A stretch of DNA of 5,037 nt from Alphaproteobacteria bacterium (lineage in GTDB: Bacteria; Pseudomonadota; Alphaproteobacteria; Puniceispirillales; Puniceispirillaceae), in the NCBI GenBank assembly GCA_009936885.1, contig JAACDT010000077.1:1-5037 (forward strand), given 5' to 3'. The notes under the pieces are model-generated. The model was not told the origin of the DNA. It saw only the letters and a program-made list of their open reading frames with translations, and ran no database searches. Position 1 is the stretch's first letter. Every line of letters begins with the position of its first letter. The position numbers and the translations under genes were made by a program. Positions 1-5,037 of the stretch are shown piece after piece.

Positions 1-223
1 AGAGGCAGCGCCTTTTGATCGGATAATAATCACCTGTCAGGTTGATAAGGTGCCTGATGCCTTAATTAGAAATTTAAAACCAGATGGTGTTTTAATAGCG
101 CCAATAGGCCCGCCGGGCAAAGAATTCTTGACCAAACTTATAAAAAAGGGTGATGTTATTCATACAGATCAACTTATTTCTGTCCGGTTTGTCCCTATGA
201 TTCCAGGAATTGAAAATGCTTAA
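1..223 (+). CDS. pcm: Protein-L-isoaspartate O-methyltransferase, C-terminal part (5' end outside window)
   Basis: Cytoplasmic repair enzyme family that methylates abnormal L-isoaspartyl residues in aged proteins using S-adenosylmethionine. Only the last 73 codons are present, read from base 2 to a TAA at 221-223. The visible part matches the end of the methyltransferase fold: an APFDRIIIT strand (usual family form 'YDRIivTaa'), then the PDALIRNLKPDGVLIAPIG segment (usual 'iP..Li.QLk.gGrLv.PvG'), and the terminal strand SVRFVPMIPG (usual 'pVrFVPmv'). The SAM-binding glycine loop and active site lie upstream and are not visible. Its end overlaps the next gene by 8 bases, so the two are probably co-transcribed and translationally coupled. 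In many proteobacteria surE precedes pcm; that gene would be off the left edge. No frameshift is seen. Assignment is strong despite truncation because both the sequence and the downstream NlpD-like gene agree. Confidence 0.9.
   Translation, partial: EAAPFDRIIITCQVDKVPDALIRNLKPDGVLIAPIGPPGKEFLTKLIKKGDVIHTDQLISVRFVPMIPGIENA
205..208 (+). promoter_or_regulatory. Ribosome binding site that decides the lipoprotein start
   Basis: AGGA at 205-208, inside the last codons of pcm, sits 7 bases before the ATG at 216 but only 1 base before the in-frame TTG at 210. The spacing favours ATG 216 as the true start of the lipoprotein gene. That gives an 8-base overlap with pcm, a common arrangement for translational coupling. 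Confidence 0.6.
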
Positions 224-1241
224 ATTGCTCTTCAATACTCCATTTATAATTGGCGTATCTTTTAGTATCTTAGTTGGGCTTTCTGGCTGTAGTAATCTGC
301 CAGCAGAAAGAGAATTACCAGTAATAGGCACTGTTTCGGTTCCTTTTACCAGTAAAGCTAAATCCTCCCCTGCAACGGTTATAAATCAGCAGCAACGATT
401 TCAAAAATTGCCTGTGCCATCTTCTGGCTTTATAACCATTAAAGAGGGCGATACTTTATTTGGTTTAGCTAATCGGTATGATGTAACCCCATTTAAAATT
501 ATCTCTGAAAACAAACTAGGAGCTCCCTTTGAATTAATTTCAGGTCAGGTGCTAAAACTTGTGCCAAGAAATACCCATAGTGTTCGTCTTGGCGATAGTT
601 TGTTTTCTATCGCAAAACAATATTCTGTAAATCAATTTGATATAGCCCAGCTAAATGCTCTTGAAGAGCCTTACGAATTACAATCTGGTCAAATACTTCA
701 ACTACCAGAAGCAAAAGACTTTTCGGTGTTTTTAAGGCAAACCCCAGATGATGAGGTTTTTGCAATAGAGTCACAAGCAGGCGCTTCTTCTGTTCCGCAG
801 GCGGAACCTGTATTAGCTGTAGCACCTGTTAAAAAATTCTTTGTAGCACCAAAGCTAGGTGCTGGGGATGCATTCAACTGGCCGTTATCAGGACAGGTCA
901 TTAATCGATTTGGGCCTGCAGAACGAGGCATTCATAATGACGGCGTGGATATTGCTGCAGATCTAGGAACAGATGTAAAAACAACCGCGCCTGGCACGGT
1001 TGCTTATATAGGCACAGGACTGAAATCTTTTGGAACGCTTATTCTGGTAAAACATGATGGAGGTGTGATTTCAGCTTATGCACATCTCTCTGAGGTTTTG
1101 GTACAAGAAGGTGATATTCTGAGCTCTGGTCAGGTAATTGGTAAGGTTGGACAAACTGGAAGGGTTGAGGCGCCAACCCTTCATTTTGAAATTAGACAAA
1201 ATAGAACACCGATTGATCCCTCAACTGTGATTAAATCATAA
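216..1241 (+). CDS. nlpD: NlpD-like LysM / M23 (LytM-type) lipoprotein, likely amidase activator
   Basis: Predicted 341-residue envelope lipoprotein. The N-terminus has Lys, a hydrophobic stretch (about 10-22) and a lipobox LSGC with the lipidated Cys at 25. Two LysM peptidoglycan-binding domains follow (about 71-117, with EGDTLFGLANRY; and 121-165, with LGDSLFSIAKQY), then a linker rich in Ala, Pro, Val and Glu (about 168-217) and a C-terminal M23 domain (about 220-341). Of the M23 zinc-site residues I see Asp245 in the HNDGVDIAA segment, His290 (AYAHLS) and His323 (TLHFEIR). The position four before Asp245 is Asn241, with His240 one residue out of register, and the usual HxH motif reads TLH. 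E. coli NlpD, which activates the amidase AmiC rather than cutting peptidoglycan, has lost the same ligands. The inferred role is therefore activation of cell-wall amidases during cell separation. Gene order after pcm supports the NlpD assignment. An in-frame TTG at 210 would add two residues but is badly spaced from the ribosome site. The symbol is by family and context, not proven orthology. Confidence 0.85.
   Translation: MLKLLFNTPFIIGVSFSILVGLSGCSNLPAERELPVIGTVSVPFTSKAKSSPATVINQQQRFQKLPVPSSGFITIKEGDTLFGLANRYDVTPFKIISENKLGAPFELISGQVLKLVPRNTHSVRLGDSLFSIAKQYSVNQFDIAQLNALEEPYELQSGQILQLPEAKDFSVFLRQTPDDEVFAIESQAGASSVPQAEPVLAVAPVKKFFVAPKLGAGDAFNWPLSGQVINRFGPAERGIHNDGVDIAADLGTDVKTTAPGTVAYIGTGLKSFGTLILVKHDGGVISAYAHLSEVLVQEGDILSSGQVIGKVGQTGRVEAPTLHFEIRQNRTPIDPSTVIKS
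792..807. repeat. Perfect GC-rich inverted repeat inside the lipoprotein linker
   Basis: GTTCCGC at 792-798 and GCGGAAC at 801-807 are exact reverse complements around a 2-base centre; as RNA this would fold as a 6-bp stem with a 4-base loop. It lies in codons for the variable linker between the second LysM and the M23 domain, so it adds no obvious protein constraint. It is clearly more GC-rich than its surroundings. No second full copy is visible in the window; a half-like TTCCGC occurs at 2236-2241. No U-run follows it, so it is not a terminator. Confidence 0.5.
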
Positions 1242-1250
1242 ACAGATTTT

Positions 1251-2117
1251 TTAGTCGGCATTTGGCTTTAGCGTGATGCCAAGCTTGCCAGCCAGATGTA
1301 TGATAAATTGATATGCGGTTCGACCAGAGCGATGTCCGCGCCCGATGCACCATGTTAAAGCCTCACTTTTAACTTGTTTAAGCTCGACAGGCAGCTTATA
1401 AAAAGCCACATAGGTCTCTATCATAGTAAGATAGGTTTCCTGATCAACAGAATGAAATCCAATCCATAATCCAAATCTATCAGACAGAGATATTTTTTCC
1501 TCTATAGCCTCCGAGGGATTAATTGCTGAACCACGCTCATTATCAATCATTTGACGAGGCATTAGATGTCTTCGGTTTGAGGTGGCATAAAATACAATAT
1601 TATCAGGTCTTCCAGATAGCCCCCCTTCCAAAACAGCCTTAAGCGATTTATAACTGGAGTCTGCCTCTTCAAAGGCCAAATCATCGCAAAACAAAATAAA
1701 TCTGCGAGTGCTTTGCTTGAGCACTTGCATAATGTAGGGCAAGTCTTGAATGTCTTCACGTTGAACTTCAACAATCGCACAATCCAATCCTTCTGATAAA
1801 AGCGCACCATGCACTGCTTTTAAAAGAGATGATTTGCCAGTACCTCTTGCCCCCCATAGCAATGCATTATTAGCTCTTAAACCTTTGGCAAATGCACGAC
1901 TATTCTCAAGTAATTGTTGTTTTTGTTGCTCAATGCCCTCAAGACACGATAAGGGCAAACGCTCAATTTCTTCTATTTTTTGAAGTTTTCGTAATTGCGC
2001 CTCCCAAATATAGCCTTGGGCATCCTCTAAATTATCTGGAAATTGATAAGATGGTGCTATTCTCTCAAGAGCTTCAGCCATTCGCGCAAGCAGTTCTAGT
2101 TCATTTTTATTTGTCAT
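1251..2117 (-). CDS. DUF815-family AAA-like ATP-binding protein, function unknown
   Basis: A 288-residue, soluble-looking P-loop ATPase with no signal peptide or membrane segment. A helical N-terminus (about 1-75, with ALERIAP) precedes a AAA-like core. The Walker A motif is GARGTGKS at 89-96 (Lys95), Walker B is ILFCDDL at 141-147 (Asp145, Asp146), and a sensor-1-like ATSNRRHL at 178-185 carries Asn181. LSDRFGLWIGF at 211-221 has Arg214 as a candidate arginine finger, and GHRSGRTAYQF near 261-271 is a possible sensor-2 region. Together these match what I recall of the DUF815 family, whose biological role I do not know. The frame is open to an ATG at 2198. I chose the ATG at 2117 because the protein then begins MTNKNELELL like its relatives, and because a promoter-like pair lies just upstream while the longer starts would begin in or before it. 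No clear Shine-Dalgarno precedes 2117. The gene converges with the lipoprotein gene (9-base gap) and diverges from yajC, so it is probably a single-gene transcript. Confidence 0.85.
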   Translation of the reverse strand: MTNKNELELLARMAEALERIAPSYQFPDNLEDAQGYIWEAQLRKLQKIEEIERLPLSCLEGIEQQKQQLLENSRAFAKGLRANNALLWGARGTGKSSLLKAVHGALLSEGLDCAIVEVQREDIQDLPYIMQVLKQSTRRFILFCDDLAFEEADSSYKSLKAVLEGGLSGRPDNIVFYATSNRRHLMPRQMIDNERGSAINPSEAIEEKISLSDRFGLWIGFHSVDQETYLTMIETYVAFYKLPVELKQVKSEALTWCIGRGHRSGRTAYQFIIHLAGKLGITLKPNAD

Positions 2118-2154
2118 ATAAACATCTAATTTAAAAACAGGTTTGAATAAACAC

Positions 2155-2184
2155 ATTCTATCAGGATATATATTGCTATTGCAA
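2155..2184 (-). promoter_or_regulatory. Candidate sigma70-type promoter for the DUF815 ATPase gene
   Basis: Read on the minus strand: a -35-like TTGCAA (2184-2179, 4 of 6 to consensus), an 18-base spacer, and a -10-like TAGAAT (2160-2155, 5 of 6). Transcription would begin near 2148, leaving about a 30-base leader before the ATG at 2117. This also argues against the upstream in-frame ATGs at 2156 (which overlaps the -10) and 2198. It is a visual match only, in AT-rich DNA where chance hits are common. Confidence 0.4.
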
Positions 2185-2207
2185 AATGAAAAAAGCATGT
2201 TTCTGAG

Positions 2208-2236
2208 TAGACGTCTGAGTTAAGGTTGTTTATTAT
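2208..2236 (+). promoter_or_regulatory. Candidate sigma70-type promoter for yajC-secD-secF
   Basis: A -35-like TAGACG (2208-2213, 4 of 6), a 17-base spacer and a -10-like TATTAT (2231-2236, 5 of 6). The predicted start is near 2243, giving a leader of about 60 bases before yajC. The -35 box is bracketed by two copies of CTGAGT (2203-2208 and 2215-2220, 12 bases apart) and overlaps an 8-base palindrome AGACGTCT (2209-2216), a layout that could suit a regulator. It is a visual match only, but it is the best-spaced pair I found in this intergenic region for the rightward operon. Confidence 0.4.
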
Positions 2237-2248
2237 TCCGCAATCAGA

Positions 2249-2274
2249 TGCCTAATTTAAGCATAAGCTAGGCA
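2249..2274 (+). repeat. Inverted repeat in the presumed yajC leader
   Basis: TGCCTA (2249-2254) and TAGGCA (2269-2274) are exact reverse complements separated by 14 bases of mostly A/T. If transcription starts near 2243, this would be a hairpin close to the 5' end of the yajC-secD-secF mRNA, about 20 bases upstream of the yajC ribosome site at 2293-2298. Alternatively it is a two-half-site operator. Arms of 6 bp are short, so chance is possible. Confidence 0.35.
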
Positions 2275-2303
2275 CATAATTAAAATTTCTTTGAGAGGTT
2301 TTC

Positions 2304-2675
2304 ATGTTTATTAGTCCTGCATTTGCACAATCCGCCGGCCCGTCAATGATTGCATCGCAATTACTACCCTTTGTTCTTATTTTCGGTGTGTTTTATCTGA
2401 TGCTTATAAGACCACAGCAAAAACGTGCAAAACAACATAAAGAGATGGTTGCCAGGCCATCTCGTGGTGATAAAGTTATCATTTCTCGCGGTATTACAGG
2501 CATCGTCTCAAAAGCAGTTGCTGAAAAGGAAACGATTGAAGTTGAAATTGCAACAGGCGTTTATGTAAATCTACTTCGTGCTAACGTTACGTCGATTCTT
2601 GATAACGATACAACAATCACATTGCCACAAAAAGCACCTGCCAAGAAAGCTGCTCCTAAGGCAAAAAAATCCTAA
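2304..2675 (+). CDS. yajC: Sec translocon accessory subunit YajC
   Basis: Small single-span inner-membrane protein of 123 residues that associates with SecD and SecF at the SecYEG channel. A short N-terminus containing SPAFAQ, usual for alphaproteobacterial YajC, precedes one membrane helix (about 18-35). The family signature RPQQKR follows at 36-41, then a basic stretch (KQHKEM), a small beta domain (about 52-100, GDKVIISRGITG onward) and a lysine/alanine/proline tail (about 109-123). The length is normal for the family. ATG 2304 is preceded by GAGAGG at 2293-2298, 5 bases away, which supports this start. The residue before the conserved Gly-Ile of the beta domain is Arg63, where the family normally has Gly ('sGGi.G'). 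It is the first gene of the yajC-secD-secF run, 51 bases before secD. Confidence 0.95.
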   Translation: MFISPAFAQSAGPSMIASQLLPFVLIFGVFYLMLIRPQQKRAKQHKEMVARPSRGDKVIISRGITGIVSKAVAEKETIEVEIATGVYVNLLRANVTSILDNDTTITLPQKAPAKKAAPKAKKS

Positions 2676-2726
2676 AATATGAATAGTTGTTTTAAAAAAC
2701 ATCTAATTTTAATTTGAGGGGCGCAG

Positions 2727-4268
2727 ATGTTACAATTTGAAGCTTGGAAACGCTTGGTTATTCTAATCGTATGTTTAGTAGGTTTACTTGCGGCATTGCC
2801 CAATGTGGTTTCTGTTCCATTTTTTCCGGGAAAATCAGTAAATCTAGGTTTGGACTTGCGCGGTGGCTCACATCTGTTGCTTCGCACAGATATTAATGCT
2901 GTTTTAACAGAGCGATTAAGCGACATTGCAGAGGGTATACGAATTTCATTCAGAGAAGAGAAAGTCAGGTTTAAGTCTCTTACATCTGATGAGAATTCGG
3001 TTAGCTTTTCGCTTCGTGATGAGCGTGATTCAGCAATACGCGATACCATATTATCTGAATTTGATGATGATTTTTTTGTAGGAACACAAGCTGGCACCAC
3101 AACGATTGCTTTTAGTGATAGCGGATTTTTAGAGCTTCCATCGCGAACTGTAGAACAGGCTATTGAAATTATCCGCCGAAGATTAGACCCTGACGGTACT
3201 AAAGAGCCAGTAATTCAAAGACAGGGTGTCGACAGAATACTTGTTCAGGTGCCAGGTATCGATGATCCTGAGCGTGTAAAAGCGCTTCTTGGTAGAACAG
3301 CTCGTCTGACATTTCAGCTCGTAGATATGAGAATTACCGGTGCAGAAGCAAAATCAAGCGGCCGGGTGCCACCTGGTTCTGTGTTAATTGAATCTGCAAG
3401 TAATGACGGTCAATCTTATGTGGTTGAAAAACGGGTTATGGTAAGCGGAGATATGCTAGAGACAGCCTCTGCTGGGTTTGACCAAAATAATAGTCCAGCC
3501 ATAAATTTCTCTCTTAATTCGATAGGTGCAAAAAAGTTTGCAACTGTAACTGGAAGCAATATCGGACGCCCATTTGCGAGTATACTTGATAATGAGGTTG
3601 TCTCTGCACCAACAATTAGGGCGCAGATATTTGCTAATGGTCAAATAACAGGCGATTTTTCAATTCAGGAAAGCAACGACCTTGCCCTTGTTTTAAGAGC
3701 AGGCGCATTACCAGCTCCTCTAACCGTTTTAGAAGAAAGGTCTATTGGACCAGGGCTAGGGGCAGATTCTATAGCAGCTGGTCAAATAGCAGCAATAGTT
3801 GGTATTATTCTTGTTATCTTTTATATTGTGCTTAGCTACGGTATCTATGGCGCGATGGCTTCTGCTGGATTGCTGGTAAACCTTATGCTTATTCTGGGTG
3901 CTTTATCTCTTATTCAAGCAACGCTGACACTACCAGGTATTGCAGGTATTGTATTAACAATGGGAATGGCTGTTGATTCCAATGTTCTTATTTTTGAGAG
4001 AATAAAAGAGGAGCTTCGTAGAGGTAGGGGCGTAAGAGACGCTATCAAAGCTGGTTATTCACGCGCGATTTCAACCATTATGGATGCTAATTTAACAACG
4101 CTCATCGCCTCTATTTTATTGTATATTTTTGGTTCTGGCCCTGTTCGTGGTTTTTCTATAACGCTTGGCATAGGCATTATAACCTCTTTATTCACCGCTA
4201 TCTTGTTTACCAGATTTCTTATCGTACTCTGGATAAATGCAAAAAAACCCAAAACACTCGTGATTTAA
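2727..4268 (+). CDS. secD: Protein translocase subunit SecD
   Basis: Inner-membrane RND-type subunit that, with SecF, uses the proton-motive force to pull exported proteins out of SecYEG on the periplasmic side. It is complete at 513 residues, shorter than E. coli SecD (615), as is common outside enterobacteria. TM1 lies at about 10-30, and the signature loop GLDLRGGSHLLL at 41-52 contains DLRGG. A large periplasmic P1 region follows, including RLDPDGTKEPVIQRQG (152-167) and DRILVQVPG (169-177). The conserved ERSIGPGLGADSI (337-349) leads into TM2 (about 350-370), TM3 (about 374-396) and TM4 with TMGMAVDSNVLIFERIKEEL (411-430), the region that carries the proton-relay Asp (Asp417). TM5 and TM6 cover about 447-470 and 475-502. 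ATG 2727 follows a strong GAGGGG at 2716-2721, 5 bases away. secF starts 14 bases after the stop, so the genes are co-transcribed. No frameshift or missing motif is seen. Confidence 0.97.
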   Translation: MLQFEAWKRLVILIVCLVGLLAALPNVVSVPFFPGKSVNLGLDLRGGSHLLLRTDINAVLTERLSDIAEGIRISFREEKVRFKSLTSDENSVSFSLRDERDSAIRDTILSEFDDDFFVGTQAGTTTIAFSDSGFLELPSRTVEQAIEIIRRRLDPDGTKEPVIQRQGVDRILVQVPGIDDPERVKALLGRTARLTFQLVDMRITGAEAKSSGRVPPGSVLIESASNDGQSYVVEKRVMVSGDMLETASAGFDQNNSPAINFSLNSIGAKKFATVTGSNIGRPFASILDNEVVSAPTIRAQIFANGQITGDFSIQESNDLALVLRAGALPAPLTVLEERSIGPGLGADSIAAGQIAAIVGIILVIFYIVLSYGIYGAMASAGLLVNLMLILGALSLIQATLTLPGIAGIVLTMGMAVDSNVLIFERIKEELRRGRGVRDAIKAGYSRAISTIMDANLTTLIASILLYIFGSGPVRGFSITLGIGIITSLFTAILFTRFLIVLWINAKKPKTLVI

Positions 4269-4271
4269 GGA
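4267..4271 (+). promoter_or_regulatory. secF ribosome binding site overlapping the secD stop
   Basis: AAGGA at 4267-4271 shares bases with the secD TAA (4266-4268) and lies 11 bases before the secF ATG at 4283, a long but workable spacing. A second AAAGG (4278-4282) abuts the ATG directly and is too close to act as a normal site. An in-frame TAA at 4277-4279 excludes any start further upstream, so ATG 4283 is the only sensible choice. The overlap suggests that secF translation is coupled to termination on secD. Confidence 0.5.
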
Positions 4272-4282
4272 TATTTTAAAGG

Positions 4283-5037
4283 ATGTTTAGGTTAAAATTA
4301 ATTCCAGATAATTCCTCATTTTCGTTTTTGAATCTATTTAAATTCGGTTTTGTTTTCTCGGCCATATTGATAGCGCTGTCTGTTGGCTCTTTTTTATCTC
4401 AGGGTTTGAATCTTGGTATTGATTCCCAAGGCGGTATATTGATTGAGGCAAAATCAAAGCAAGGCAGCGCTGATGTTCAACGATTGCGCGCTGAGCTTGG
4501 AGAGATGTCCTTTGGAGAGGTGTCTATTCAATTGTTTGGAGCTGAAGATGAGGTGCTTATCCGTATTCAGAAACAAAAAGGGGATGAGCAAGCGCAAGTG
4601 CAAGTTATTAAAGAAGTCAACGCCATGATTTTGGATGGTTATACTGTAAGAAGGACAGAGTTTGTTGGGCCTACAATTGGTGCTGAGTTAACTCAAAAAG
4701 GGATTTTAGCAGTCGTAAGTGCGCTTGTAGCGATAATGATATATATATGGTTTAGATTTGAATGGCAGTATTCCATCGCGGCTATTCTAGCATTAAGCCA
4801 TGATGTTATATCCACAATCGGATTTTTCTCACTCACCTCATTCGAATTTAACCTTGCCACAATCGCGGCTATTCTTACGATTGCTGGATATTCAATAAAT
4901 GATACAGTTGTTGTATTTGATAGAATACGCGAAAACTTTAGAAGGTACAAAAGCTGGGAACAAAATGATATCATCAATAAGTCGTTGAATGAGACATTAT
5001 CCAGAACAGTGATGACTTCTGTTACAACTGCGCTTGC
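4283..5037 (+). CDS. secF: Protein translocase subunit SecF (3' end outside window)
   Basis: Partner of SecD in the proton-driven Sec accessory complex of the inner membrane. It is open from ATG 4283 to the window edge: 251 full codons and 2 further bases. By comparison with E. coli SecF (323 residues), about 70 residues with the last membrane helices are missing. TM1 is at about 20-38. The signature loop reads GIDSQGGILIE at 45-55, where the family normally has 'GIDF.GG'. A small periplasmic domain (about 60-126) is followed by the conserved EFVGPTIGAEL (126-136). TM2 (about 139-156) ends in FRFEWQ, TM3 carries LSHDV (171-175), and TM4 carries ATIAAILTIAGYSIND (192-207), followed by TVVVFDRIREN (208-218). 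SLNETLSRTVMTS (234-246) begins the next helix. There is no internal stop or frame change. The truncation is due only to the window edge. Confidence 0.95.
   Translation, partial: MFRLKLIPDNSSFSFLNLFKFGFVFSAILIALSVGSFLSQGLNLGIDSQGGILIEAKSKQGSADVQRLRAELGEMSFGEVSIQLFGAEDEVLIRIQKQKGDEQAQVQVIKEVNAMILDGYTVRRTEFVGPTIGAELTQKGILAVVSALVAIMIYIWFRFEWQYSIAAILALSHDVISTIGFFSLTSFEFNLATIAAILTIAGYSINDTVVVFDRIRENFRRYKSWEQNDIINKSLNETLSRTVMTSVTTAL

Noticed and set aside
210..212. TTG start for the lipoprotein gene
   Set aside because: Only 1 base separates it from the AGGA; the ATG at 216 has normal spacing and leaves the lipoprotein signal intact.
1225..1252. Weak stem CTGT/ACAG plus T6 as an intrinsic terminator for the lipoprotein gene
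   Set aside because: The four-bp stem with a 13-base loop is too weak to call a terminator from sequence alone.
1262..1282. TTGGC/GCCAA stem-loop just past the lipoprotein gene
   Set aside because: It has a five-bp stem, an 11-base loop, no T-tract on either strand, and lies in conserved coding sequence of the ATPase.
2688..2701. AT-only-like inverted repeat TGTTTT-AA-AAAACA between yajC and secD as a terminator or processing site
   Set aside because: The two-base centre is too tight for that stem, there are few GC pairs and no following U-run, and yajC-secD is expected to be one transcript.
2672..3100. 142-codon open frame on the minus strand opposite secD
   Set aside because: It is fully antisense to conserved secD codons, its composition is that of a shadow frame, and it matches no family I recognise.
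4443..4628. 61-codon plus-strand open frame inside secF
   Set aside because: It is out of frame within secF, whose conserved protein sequence runs unbroken through this region.
1..5037. Mobile element, defence system, CRISPR array or RNA gene
   Set aside because: No transposase, integrase, spaced repeat series, tRNA-like cloverleaf or rRNA segment is visible; every gene except the ATPase is a well-known core gene, and gene order looks ancestral.

Overview
The window reads as a core, housekeeping stretch of an AT-rich alphaproteobacterial chromosome. The basis is gene content and order: the end of pcm, an NlpD-like LysM/M23 lipoprotein, a DUF815-type ATPase on the opposite strand, then yajC-secD-secF. 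From memory, the run surE-pcm-nlpD-like, DUF815 ATPase, yajC-secD-secF is typical of Alphaproteobacteria. The genus cannot be fixed from the sequence; a low-GC marine lineage is a guess. There are no tRNA or rRNA genes, insertion sequences, CRISPR arrays or phage genes, and no gap above 300 bases lacks a gene.

Layout. At 1-223 (+) lies the C-terminal end of protein-L-isoaspartate O-methyltransferase. It overlaps by 8 bases a lipoprotein gene (216-1241, +) with a lipobox, two LysM domains and a LytM/M23 domain whose zinc site looks degenerate. That gene converges, 9 bases apart, with the DUF815-type AAA-like ATPase gene (1251-2117, -). The ATPase gene and yajC (2304-2675, +) are divergent. The 186 bases between them hold a plausible promoter for each direction, plus a perfect inverted repeat in the presumed yajC leader. 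secD (2727-4268, +) is complete. secF (4283 to the window end, +) is cut by the right edge after 251 codons.

How the genes work together. YajC, SecD and SecF form the accessory complex of the SecYEG translocon that uses the proton-motive force to help exported proteins move through and leave the membrane. The lipoprotein is itself a Sec client and probably controls peptidoglycan amidases during cell separation. Pcm repairs or flags aged proteins. The ATPase has clear nucleotide-binding motifs but no function known to me; it is the least understood gene here.

I found no convincing novel system. The points most worth checking are the ATPase and its fixed neighbourhood, the missing zinc ligands in the lipoprotein, a Phe-to-Ser change in the SecF signature loop, an unusual Arg in YajC, and the small regulatory structures between the ATPase gene and yajC.
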